A stretch of 64,000 nucleotides of DNA, taken from NCBI GenBank assembly GCA_942486035.1, contig CALNXK010000029.1, positions 2,048,501 through 2,112,500 of the forward strand, in the 5' to 3' direction. The notes below the pieces were generated by a model. The model saw nothing but the letters and a program-made list of their open reading frames with translations, was not told the origin of the DNA and did not search any database. A program made the translations under genes and the position numbers. The DNA comes from Porites lobata (Eukaryota; Cnidaria; Anthozoa; Scleractinia; Poritidae). Shown piece by piece: positions 12,701 through 20,486 of this stretch. Position 1 is the first letter of the stretch, and each line of letters begins with the position of its first letter.

Positions 12701-15700
12701 GAAATTCCCATATACCAAGGGCTAAGCTGGGCATTCCCTCTCTGTGTCCCATTGTTCTCTCTTGGCATAAGTTCATTGTTTTTTGCCATGGCAATAGAGC
12801 TTTCCCGTGCATCACAGCTTCAAGAAAACTTTAAAAACCCCGGTAAACGTTTATTGTGATGTGTTGAAGCCTTTTTATAATTTTTGATGCTTACTAAGAA
12901 ATTATTTTGGGGGGGTTGTTGCCAGATTTACAGTCATTGGGCCTTCCAAAATCCTACACTGCAGATATCACTAGGAAGACGTTCGTTGTTCTTGTCGTTG
13001 TTGTCCCTTCAAAGATTTTACTAGCAGAGAAAAGCTATATCCCGTCCAATATTATTTTATCATTGGGAACACAATACCCAATTCTGTACCTTACACTGAC
13101 TCCTAGGCTGACGCAGAGGACGCTCTACAACAAATTAATGACATCGTCGACTCCATCTCATCTCGGTTAGTAATATCTGAAAGACTGGACATAAAGAAGA
13201 ACGACTTATCGATTTCACTGAGAAAGGTTGATTCAGATCGCCTCAATGGGCTTAGTTTAGAAGAAGGACTTACAAAGTTTGCATTTCCGAGTAATCTAAA
13301 CGTTAGTGCTGACGGCGAAGTAAATGCCAAGGTAAAGAAAATTAAACTATAATTTTTTATAATTATGATAACATTGGCTTACAAGTAAATACCATTTTGT
13401 ACCGTGTCTGTTCTTTTCCGCGGCGCTAAAATGTGGTAGAAACAATTGTAAGAATGACATCTGTAATTGATTCCACAAATCCCTAAAAACCATGGTAGTA
13501 AACCGTGACTTTAAATGGGCGTACCATATTGCTAAAGCATATAGTATAAGTGAAGTTTTACAGGTACAATTTATTTACCTTTCGAACGTATCGACGTCAG
13601 CGAAAGAACCACATATTTTCAACGTAAATGTTATGGTTCAAATTCAACCAATCACGTTAAAAGACGGTTAAATTAAATTATTTCCAATATTTTCTTTTAG
13701 ATGATGACTTTTAATTTCAACCCATTTCCTGGGGACTCAAGTGGTGCAGCTATCACATCTAGCGTTTGTAGCCTGGAACTTTCAAGTAGCGGAAATGGGA
13801 CGTTAAATGTATCGGATCTCGATGAAGACATCGAGATTGATATCCCTCTTAATCCTAGTAACGGAGAATCCGCTGAGCCAACCGGTTCTTTCCTCACCCC
13901 GAACAAGTTGACCATCCACAGCTACTTCGCTGAGCTAGCTAACGTCCCTTTGTCGCTGTTCCTCGCAGGACAAGATCAAGATGCTGTAGTAGAGGTGCTA
14001 ATAAAATATGGATCAAGGCCATCGCTGGATGACTTTGATGAAAACTTCACTATCCCTTTATCCTCATGTCAAAGTAATGCAACCACGATAAATGAAAACC
14101 AAACAGGCTGTGGTTCTCAATTACAAACAACGATTACGGTTACCCCTCCAGAGCAAAGTTTAATTTACGTGGGAATCTTAACATTTGGCGAGAAAAATGT
14201 CACTGAGCACTCCAGAAAAAGACGGTCCTGTTTTGGAGGAGGTAGACAAAAACGATCGTGTATTGGTGTTAAGGATCCGCCCCTAGAAGGCTTTAACAAG
14301 TCTGTCATTCCAAAGTATGATCCATTGACAGATGTAAATTACACTTTGACAATGAGCCAAACAAATTGTTTGTACTGGTCTACTACGATGGAAAAGTGGA
14401 CGTCCGATGGATGTAAGGTAAGCTATCGTCAAGATATCGATAAAGCATGGTTTATTAAGGATAAGGAGCATCAAATCCTTATTAGGCAATAGAGCGTTTT
14501 AACATGACGTCACGGCCGCTATTTTGGTGGTTCAAAACAATGAAACGGCGGCCATGTCGGTGTTGCAAACCATTCCTGTGGGAGTTCAACTCTTTCTTTT
14601 ATGTAAACGCTTTTTTTAGTGTATAGATGCTGGTCACGTGGGTTAAAACACTCTGTAAGCCCAAATGGAAACCCTCACAGTTTTGATGGATGGTTATTCA
14701 CTCTGAAATTTATATGAATCCTATTCCTCGGAGGTTAGTCTACCATCACAAATTAAACGACACGTGGGTTAAAGTTATCATTCTATTGGGTCCTTATTTG
14801 GTCTCTTTTGCCTTAGGTTGGCCTTGGCTCTGACAAAAAGAAGCTGAAGTGCCTTTGCAATCATTTAACAGCGTTTGGAGGAAACTTTATACAGACTCCA
14901 AATCCCATAGATTTCGACAAAGTATTTGTGGAATTTACAAGACTAGGAGAAACTGGAAACGTAGCCGTGTTGATAACGATATGTGTCGTGTTCCTCCTTT
15001 ATTTTGTGGTAACTGTCTTTGCAAGACGAGCGGACAAACGTGACGAAAATAAGGTATGAAAATAGCTCCGATCCATAAGAAATAAATGACACGCTCTAGA
15101 AATATCAAGTGCAAGAGGTAATTTAAAATTTCCAAACTAGCGTTTACTTTACCAAGATACTTCAGAAACAATTAGTAAATATATATAGCTCGGGGGGGCA
15201 GCGTGGCGTCGCACTCGCAATCCCGTGGTCCCGGATTCGGGTCCCGCTCAGACCACAAGCTGGTTTTGTTTGTCTTGAGCGTAGGGGATCAGGAACGAGA
15301 TTTGTCAATAGCCTGGATATAGCAAAATACCGACTCAAAAACTGGCATCTTGAGCATAACCCTTTCAGTGCCCGAGATAGGTGTTGTGTACTAAAAGGTC
15401 CAAGAAGCTGAGGTCTTAGTAGGTCCTTTGAACGTTATTTTATTTTTTATTTTTTTTTATGACAAAATATTACAACTTCAATCAAAGCAGAATTACGTAC
15501 TTCCAAATAAGGACATCTGCTGTAAAGTGTAACCAACAGATATGCTCCAAATATGGCGTCTATCTTGCATGCCTTCTCTTCTAATGCTTCTCATAAAAAG
15601 TAAGACTTGGACTGGAAAATAGATATTCAAAGTAGCGGCTAAAAAAAGACGTCTCAAGATTGGCCTGGACTGGGTAGGGGTAGGCCGATATACCCGAAAC

Positions 15701-18700
15701 AAATTGATCAATATACCCTTAACGTTCCAATGGAACCTGTCAAAGGAAAAAATACTAATGAGGGTTCTAAAATTTATTTATTGGCGACGTGAAAAGATGA
15801 CGGGTAAATAAATTAATTAACCCGAAAAAACGTACCTTAAAATAAGCCTTAAAATAATCATTGAACAAGCAATGAAAGACCTTCGGTATGTTGTTGGTAA
15901 GAAAGAAGTGTGACATAAGATTTATCTGGCTATCCAAAACATGTAAATCATTCTGATATTCTATTTTGCGACGTTTTCGTCCCTTAGATTACCCCTCCGA
16001 GGACCGTAGTAGTCAATGAAGGCGGAAGCTATGTCTACGAAATGGTGACACGTACAGGTGTTTGGAAAGATTCAGGTTCTACTGCGAACATATCACTTTA
16101 TATAGAAGGCAAGATGGACGAAAGCAGGGAAATCCATTTGCGACGTAGGGGAGAAAACCCTGAACTATTTTCCCGTGGTGGTGTTGACGGTTTTGTGCTA
16201 ATAACCAGTAACACTTACGGACCTCTGAAGGCAATAACGTTATGTCATGATAACTCTGGCAACGATCCATCGTGGTTTCTTGAAACGTTGATCATAAAGG
16301 ATAAACAAACTGGGGAAGTGTGGAATTTCTTAGTGAACAGGTGGCTTGCTGTTGAAAAGGGTGATGGTCAAATACAAGTTACAGTGCCATGTTTCAACAC
16401 AAGTTATTTTGGATTCTCAGATCAGGTGCGATCGATGGCCCCTCGAATTTTAGCCGATAGTCATATTTGGTTGTCAGTTGTTGGCAAAGCATCGAGCAGT
16501 ACATTCACACGAGTGCAAAGAGCGTCTTGTTGCCTTTCCATTCTTTTTTCTGCCATGATCGCAAACGCCATGTTCTACAATATTGGCGGGGAATCACTAG
16601 CGGCAATTCGGGTTGGACCATTTAAGTTCTCGTGGCAGCAGATCGTCATAGGAGTTCAAAGCGGAGTGATTGTTGCGCCAGTGAACATCCTGATTGTACT
16701 ACTCTTTCGCTTGAGCAGGCCAAGGCAGCGGAGAGATTATAAACACAAAACTGGAACGGATTCATTTCATCTTGTTGAGGAGGCGAGGAAATCGAGGTTT
16801 ACACTGCCCCACTGCTTCATCTACATCGGATGGTTCCTTTGTATCGCCACCACACTAACAAGTGCCGCTTTCACGCTTTTTTACAGCCTTATGTGGGGAA
16901 AAGAGCTTGCCGAGCAATGGCTTGCATCCATAATGACTTCTCTAGCTGAAGACATTTTCGCTACGCAGCCAATGAAAGTGTTACTAGTTGCTTGTGTAAT
17001 ATCGTTGTTGGCAATCCGACGAAAAAAGGTGTGTAACGCTCCAGTTAGAGATGCAGAAACCTATGGAGAAATGAGCGATAACGAGTTCGATGATGATCCA
17101 AAGAAAACGTTGAGACGTTATAAACTTTCAAAGATGCGCGAGAACAAGAAAAAGGACGTGAAACTACTAAGAATGATTAGACAAATAATTCTGCACACCT
17201 TATTCGTACTCCTCATGGCCATCACTTGCTATGGGAACAAAAACAACAACCGCTTCCTGATGACAACAGCGGTGAAGCAACCGTTTCTAAAGTTTGACAA
17301 GGTAATTGCCTTTTCTTTCCGAGGGAAAGCTAATAATTCACAATTTATAGAATAACATTAGCAACTAGTGGTAACAGGTACACACTGACCATGGCCAGTC
17401 CTAATCAGAGGATCATAGGTTCCACACCTATAAGGAAAAATTGGATTTTTCCTTCCGAAACGCCTCTGTCGCTGACTGAAAAATCATCTTTCTCATGTTT
17501 TCACCTGATGCTTAACATTAAGCAAAAAAAAAACATATATATGTAAGCCATGGCCTAAAATCGTTCTTAAAAGTAAAATATTGCTAAGAATGTCAAAGCG
17601 ACGAGGGTGGATAAGAGTTCACGCTTTTTTCTCCATGTACAAGCCAAAGGGAAGCGGAAATTGAACTGATTACTATCCATGACTTTAGTGTAGTATCTGG
17701 TGGTGGCATCTAAAACAGGACTTTGAATGGAGCATCCCACATTGCTTTCCCTAGTTCAAAATTACAGTAGCGAAAGTGAATAAAAATTTTCTTTTATAGG
17801 TCAACATTACGTGACAAAATTATCACAATCTATTGCTTTTTCAACAGGTCACACACCCGGACGTACTGAGGAGATGGATGGATCAATTTTTCATACCAAA
17901 CCTCTATGCAGGGTTCTGGTACAATAACCAAAAAGAGATTATGCAGGTTTACATACACAATAAAAAGTCTATTTTGCTTGGAATGCCACGAATGAGACAA
18001 GTTAGAATTAAGAGGAGTGAGTTCGAGTTTACTGTAAATAGAAAGATGAAGACCATATTAACTACAATTAGCCTAAAAGGGACAAAAAGCAATGCCACCG
18101 AATGAAAGACCGGGTGCTTTAAAAAAACGTATTAAAGGAACGTAAAGAGAACCTTGCTATTGATCTCTTGACATGGGGAAAATAAAGTGCTAGCCTCTTC
18201 TTTTGCTTTGTCAGGAAAATTCTAATTATATCAGACGGCGAAAAATTTAGAAACCTCCATCTCGCTTAAATCGGCTTTTCCTGAACACTTGAAAATGACC
18301 TTCACGCACCCCCGACTTTTTTTAGGGATTTCTTATAAGGATTATTAATTATCTATATTTTTCTTTAGTTGATTTTTTGACTTTTTTCTTTGAAGGCACT
18401 TGTGGAGTTCTTAGTTTCATCAACCCGCACTGCTATTATGACTACACTTTCGAAAACGAAGACAAAACCTTCATGAGTCTTCCGGGATGGAAAGAACTGC
18501 CTGTAAATACGACATGGCCTGATTCACTTAAGATGTGTCCACGACCATGGCGATACCAGAGTCAAGAACATCTTGGGGATGCTCTACCGACATGGGGAAC
18601 TTTCAAGCTGTATAGTGGGGGTGGATACATAGCTGCCATGGGATATAACGAGGAAACAGCAGGTGGGGTAGTCAATGAATTACATGCTGAGGGATGGATT

Positions 18701-19891
18701 GATCAACAAACCAGACTTGTAGTTATTGAATTCACCGTTTTCAACATCAACACAAACCTAGTCAGCATCGCTTCTTTCTTCTATGAAGTTTTAGCTACTG
18801 GGGCTGCGTACACAACCAAGAAAGTGGAAACACTGGAGCTATATAGTACAGAATCAGGCGCTCGAGAATTTTATCTCATTTGCCAGTTTCTCTTCATGTC
18901 TATGACACTTTATTACTTCGTCTTGCTCCTGGTTAATCTTTTTCGCCAACGAATCAGCTTTTTTAAATCCATATGGAATTTAGTCGAATTTTTGCAAGTT
19001 GTTTCTTCTGTGACAACAGTAACATTCTACATGCTCAAAGCTAAAAGTATTTTAAGAAGTGTTAAAGCAATACAGTCTAATCCCTACGCAATCATCAACT
19101 TTCACACGGCAGTGTCTTGGGCTGAGTGGGAAAATGCATCTATTGCTATTGCCGTATTTATGGCGACGTTAAAGTTTCTCAATCTTCTTCGGGTTAACCC
19201 CCACGTCATATTTTTATTTTCATCTTTTCGCCAATCTGTTGGTCACCAATTATCCTTTATGTTCATTCTCCTGTTAATCTTCAATTCCTTTGCCATGTCA
19301 GGAATACTGATTTTTGGTGGGTCCATGTACGTGTATTCTAGTTATTTAAGAGCCACAGTAGGCCAATTTGAATTTCTGTTAGGTAAAGCAGTGCCGGTAG
19401 AAGGTCTTCGAGCTGAAAATAGAATTATCGGTCCCATATTTGCCCTGTTTTACGTGCTAACTTTGACCATTTTCCTCATGAACATGTTCATCTCTATGCT
19501 CAATGACGCGTACTCTGGTGCAAAGACAAATGTCGAAGATAGCGCTGAAGATCTGGAACTCTCACACCATCTTGAAGAGCGTTTGTTAGAACTTATGGGG
19601 CAAAGGAGAGACGGACGTGATCTTACAAAGTTGTTCTGTGACGAAGCAATTTTCGTGAACATGCTCAGCTCCGAAGCAGAGCCATTTTGCAAGAACACTG
19701 AACGAATTCTTCAGTGCACATATGAGCGATTGATTAAAGTAGATCAGCGAATTGCTAAGCTTATTCGAATGACTGAGACGGAAGAAAACGGTCAGCTTGA
19801 GGAAGACCGTGAGCTTATTACCCTCATAAGTAAAATTATCTTCGTTCCCCAAACTTGTGACAGTCAGGCTCACGTTGCCTTTATGTACTAG
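635..19891 (+). CDS. Polycystin-1-family receptor/channel-like protein (5' partial, 19 exons)
   Basis: Multi-exon gene cut by the left window edge. Exons: 635-715, 1831-1956, 3070-3441, 4445-4843, 5785-5865, 6654-6776, 7222-7344, 7732-7860, 8239-8947, 9510-10080, 10503-10718, 11310-11441, 11701-11889, 13107-13331, 13701-14417, 14817-15053, 15988-17301, 17848-18016, 18396-19891. All join in one frame with GT/AG borders, giving about 2,469 residues. Domain order is EGF, EGF-Ca, two D8C, EGF, three EGF-Ca, REJ-like region, GAIN-like region with GPS, TM1, PLAT, TM2-6, polycystin extracellular domain, TM7-11. This matches polycystin-1 (PKD1/PKD1L/PKDREJ) proteins: plasma-membrane or ciliary receptors that assemble with PKD2-type channels. 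Which vertebrate member is closest cannot be decided here. No start codon or signal peptide is visible; they should lie upstream of the window. The minus-strand gene at 40,324-60,464 is its paralogue. Confidence 0.9.
790..807. repeat. (ATC)n microsatellite
   Basis: Five to six ATC units in the intron after exon 635-715. Confidence 0.85.
1355..1423. repeat. (GAT/GAC)n microsatellite
   Basis: Imperfect GAT then GATGAC units in the intron before exon 1831-1956. They create a spurious Met/Asp/Thr-rich open frame. Confidence 0.9.
1831..1956 (+). CDS. Exon 2: calcium-binding EGF module
   Basis: 126 bases, phase 1-1, after TTTTTGACAG and before GTAAGC. It starts DVDEC, the calcium-binding signature, and ends CNPGYTGDGKTCSNG, with six cysteines in EGF spacing. 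It closes the first D8C-EGF-EGF block of the gene. Confidence 0.9.
2650..2755 (+). repeat. tRNA-derived SINE-like head
   Basis: TGGTAGTGTAGTGGTAAG resembles an A box and GGGTTAGACCC a degraded B box about 45 bases later, followed by a T-rich stretch. The spacing fits a tRNA-derived Pol III promoter. It does not fold as a functional tRNA. The copy at 15190-15300 has a similar plan and also ends in TTTTGTTT-like sequence. Confidence 0.4.
3070..3441 (+). CDS. Exon 3: D8C module
   Basis: 372 bases, phase 1-1. D8C (domain with eight conserved cysteines) occurs in uromodulin, GP2 and OIT3-like extracellular proteins. Visible landmarks are QWYRFTGSAGTSMPESC, GWLNGIHP, RTVCYHYSGSCC, NCGGFYVYEL and CSRRYCG. 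The open frame runs upstream of 3070, but that part is intron; the acceptor is TTGCAG. Confidence 0.88.
4445..4843 (+). CDS. Exon 4: D8C module
   Basis: 399 bases, phase 1-1, acceptor TTTTAACAG and donor GTGAGA. It opens with a short Pro-rich linker (PSTEPPPEC), then QWYRFDGAAGVRM, GWVNGAHP, DVCIHSGESCC, NCSGFYVYKL and CAQRYCGVNG. It is the closest D8C match to the single D8C exon of the minus-strand gene (60084-60464). Confidence 0.9.
5137..5164. repeat. Poly-C / (TCCC)n tract
   Basis: A run of about 14 C followed by TCCC units in the intron after exon 4445-4843. It is a pure pyrimidine tract. Confidence 0.9.
5785..5865 (+). CDS. Exon 5: short EGF-like module
   Basis: 81 bases, phase 1-1, acceptor ATGACCAG and donor GTGAGT. 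It encodes ENDACVASPGSPTCGCLVGY then TGIPCTG, a compact EGF module after the D8C pair. The minus-strand gene has the same D8C then short-EGF order. Confidence 0.85.
6056..6129. repeat. Inverted repeat (foldback)
   Basis: ACGTCCCAGAATTCAAAACA on the left pairs with the reverse complement of the right arm ending GTTTTGGAGTCTGGGACGT. The arms are about 30 bases with a short loop. It lies in the intron between exons 5785-5865 and 6654-6776. Confidence 0.7.
6654..6776 (+). CDS. Exon 6: calcium-binding EGF module
   Basis: 123 bases, phase 1-1, acceptor TTTTTCAACAG and donor GTACAT. It starts DIDEC and has six cysteines, with CSCLTGYTGDGISC at the end. Confidence 0.92.
7222..7344 (+). CDS. Exon 7: calcium-binding EGF module
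   Basis: 123 bases, phase 1-1, acceptor CAATTACAG and donor GTTTGT. It starts DIDECSAENHDC and ends CIQGYTGDGKQCAG. Confidence 0.92.
7732..7860 (+). CDS. Exon 8: calcium-binding EGF module
   Basis: 129 bases, phase 1-1, acceptor TTGTACAG and donor GTGAGT. It starts DTDECAEGTHNCHGVAHCYN. The minus-gene counterpart 56609-56737 has the same length and the same HNCHGVAHCYN core, so the two are orthologous positions in the duplicated gene. Confidence 0.92.
8239..8947 (+). CDS. Exon 9: first REJ-region exon
   Basis: 709 bases, phase 1 in, phase 2 out. It encodes about 236 residues starting GDFSITIANISKD, with an EWRLISEAELAAAESAEG stretch and the motifs QAFDYGFIE, DGGSSVRWGS, DGSLSYDEDVGPG and NFTWSC. 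These fit the receptor-for-egg-jelly/PKD-like fold of polycystin-1 ectodomains. Paralogous exon: 55775-56471. Confidence 0.85.
9070..9265. mobile_element. Foldback MITE-like element
   Basis: Imperfect palindrome across almost its whole length. GGTGATATTTGGCACAAATA on the left is mirrored by GGTATTTATGGCAAATGTCA on the right, and the outer parts AGTATAAACAAATAATAGGA and CTATTACCTATACT also pair. It has no coding capacity. It sits in the intron between exons 8239-8947 and 9510-10080. Confidence 0.65.
9510..10080 (+). CDS. Exon 10: second REJ-region exon
   Basis: 571 bases, phase 2 in, phase 0 out. It starts RCFVDCGAIVSSSNKFRVTS and carries YEWVLE, LEFETAGEPHGGLC, FMFECADW and TYEFRNGDDLISYG, typical REJ-type segments with paired cysteines. 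Paralogous exon: 54324-54900. Confidence 0.87.
10503..10718 (+). CDS. Exon 11: ectodomain helical segment
   Basis: 216 bases, phase 0-0, acceptor TTTTTTCAG and donor GTGAGA. It is Leu/Glu rich and likely helical (SLEQVTSKLENLLLG, FLLKGEISQAAQLSLSVLAS). It belongs to the region between REJ and GPS. The paralogous exon 53410-53625 has exactly the same length. Confidence 0.85.
10855..11194. mobile_element. MITE-like element with terminal inverted repeats
   Basis: TTGGCTTCACACTAGA at the left end is the exact reverse complement of TCTAGTGTGAAGCCAA at the right end. About 340 bases lie between the outer edges, with no coding potential. No clear target duplication was seen. It is intronic. Confidence 0.6.
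11310..11441 (+). CDS. Exon 12: pre-GAIN helical segment
   Basis: 132 bases, phase 0-0, acceptor TCTTTCCAG and donor GTAAGT. It encodes IMCAIVTRFTAIPPESLQMS and onward. The minus gene has the similar exon 52665-52790, six bases shorter. Confidence 0.8.
11701..11889 (+). CDS. Exon 13: pre-GAIN helical segment
   Basis: 189 bases, phase 0-0, acceptor GCTCTTTTAG and donor GTGAGA. It contains SSLADVEEPFSDEIQDAAAT and ends in a Ser/Gly-rich stretch. It corresponds to 50932-51105 in the paralogue (LADTLGDPEEPFTPELEE). Confidence 0.82.
12043..12244. mobile_element. Long foldback MITE
   Basis: Near-perfect palindrome of about 200 bases. The left arm includes CACTCCAGAAAATACCATAA and AGTTTCTCTTGGG, and the right arm carries their reverse complements (TTATGGTATTTTCTGGAGTG, CCCAAGAGAAACT). 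The centre is near 12,143. It lies in the intron between exons 11701-11889 and 13107-13331. The reading frame through it is not a gene. Confidence 0.82.
13107..13331 (+). CDS. Exon 14: GAIN-like segment
   Basis: 225 bases, phase 0-0, acceptor ACTCCTAG and donor GTAAAG. It encodes ADAEDALQQINDIVDSISSR and LNGLSLEEGLTKFAFP. The paralogous exon 50286-50510 has the same length and KGLSMEEGPTKFELP at the same place. Confidence 0.86.
13701..14417 (+). CDS. Exon 15: GAIN-like region with furin-type motifs and first half of GPS
   Basis: 717 bases, phase 0-0. It starts right after TTTCTTTTAG. Near the C-terminal end lie two basic motifs, RKRR followed by Ser and RQKR followed by Ser, then NYTLTMSQTNCLYWS and WTSDGCK, which supply the first two GPS cysteines and the conserved Trp. 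Paralogous exon: 48961-49683. Confidence 0.9.
14817..15053 (+). CDS. Exon 16: second half of GPS and TM1
   Basis: 237 bases, phase 0-0. CLCNHLTAFGGNF is a canonical GPS end: the cut is expected between Leu and Thr in H-L-T. About 30 residues later a hydrophobic span (VAVLITICVVFLLYFVVTVF) forms TM1, followed by basic residues ARRADKRDE on the cytoplasmic side. The paralogous exon 47273-47509 has the same length. Confidence 0.93.
15190..15300 (+). repeat. tRNA-derived SINE-like head
   Basis: GGCAGCGTGGCGTCGCACTC resembles an A-box region, and GGATTCGGGTCCCG a B box about 40 bases later, followed by GGTTTTGTTTGTC. It lies in the intron before the PLAT exon. Confidence 0.5.
15988..17301 (+). 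CDS. Exon 17: PLAT domain and TM2-TM6
   Basis: 1,314 bases, phase 0-0. The first third is a PLAT/LH2 domain (TGVWKDSGSTANISLYI, GGVDGFVLIT, HDNSGNDPSWFLE, NRWLAVEKGDG), which in polycystins lies in the first cytoplasmic loop. Five hydrophobic segments follow: CCLSILFSAMIANAMFYN, IVIGVQSGVIVAPVNILIV, a long one at CFIYIGWFLCIATTLTSAAF, MKVLLVACVISLLAI and ILHTLFVLLMAITCYG. A charged loop with SDNEFDDDPKK precedes the last. Paralogous exon: 45451-46749. Confidence 0.94.
17848..18016 (+). CDS. Exon 18: start of polycystin extracellular domain
   Basis: 169 bases, phase 0 in, phase 1 out. It encodes HPDVLRRWMDQFFIPNLYAG and ILLGMPRMRQVRIKR, the opening of the polycystin (TOP) domain. The reading frame runs past the donor GTGAGT, but the paralogous exon 44760-44928 ends at the same base and has the same length. 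Confidence 0.88.
18396..19891 (+). CDS. Exon 19: polycystin domain, TM7-TM11, pore loop, C-terminus
   Basis: 1,496 bases, phase 1 in, with a TAG stop. It contains the rest of the polycystin domain (YSGGGYIAAMGYNEETAGG, QTRLVVIEFTVFN), TM7-TM11, and a pore-loop region FEFLLGKAVPVEG before TM11 (FALFYVLTLTIFLMNMFISM). After TM11 comes a charged tail with a short helical, possibly coiled-coil segment (YERLIKVDQRIAKLIRMTET). Where PKD2 channels have Leu-Gly-Asp, this copy has Leu-Gly-Lys. Paralogous exon: 40324-41795. Confidence 0.94.
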
Positions 19892-19916
19892 AGAACTTAA
19901 TTAGAGAGCAATTAAG

Positions 19917-19987
19917 AATAAAGGGCAAGAGAGGTGTTAGTTATGCACAATGAAGGAGCTGAGCTGAAACATTAATGGAATAATAAA
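19917..19987 (+). terminator. Candidate polyadenylation signals
   Basis: Two AATAAA hexamers lie shortly after the TAG stop, at 19917-19922 and 19982-19987. If used, the 3' UTR is very short and ends about 100-150 bases before the satellite begins. Confidence 0.5.
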
Positions 19988-20139
19988 GACCTCGTTGCAT
20001 AAGTCTCCAATGCGAAATTGTTCTCGTGTTGAATAAGTCTTTAATCCTACACTTACAGAAGGTTTGTTTGTGAAATGTTGATTTTGCTGTACCTTTTATT
20101 TCCAGCTGACAAAAATTATGAGCGTAGATGATCGAGATG

Positions 20140-20486
20140 TGAGCCTTAGACTAAAAACACCTATTTTCTATCTCAAAAATCATTAAAACCTACTATTTAT
20201 TATAGCCAAAGAAACGCTTATTTTCTATCTAGAACATCAAAAGACCTTATTTTTGAACCCATTTTGCTCTAAGGCGGAAAAGCTATTTTTCTATCAAGAA
20301 TGTCGCCAAACACTCTTTTTCACCAATTTGGCCAAGAAAAGTAAAGGTGAAGAAATTTCACATTTTAGACCGAGATCATGGACTAACACCTTTGCAAAAT
20401 TCAAATTTTGAAACTTTTTAATACGAACGTTTTTGTAGTCTAGATAGGCTATTCTTCTATCTTTCTCTATTTGCAACTTTGAAGCC
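20140..20486 (-). repeat. Left margin of the satellite in reversed orientation
   Basis: Here the monomer reads as its complement: GAGATCATGGACTAACACCT and CAATTTGGCCAAGAAAAGTA are reverse complements of the core's TTAGTCCATGATTTTGGTC and CTTTTCTCGGCCAAATTG. From about 20,487 the orientation is that of the core (ACAAAAACATTGATATTAGG). Confidence 0.75.
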
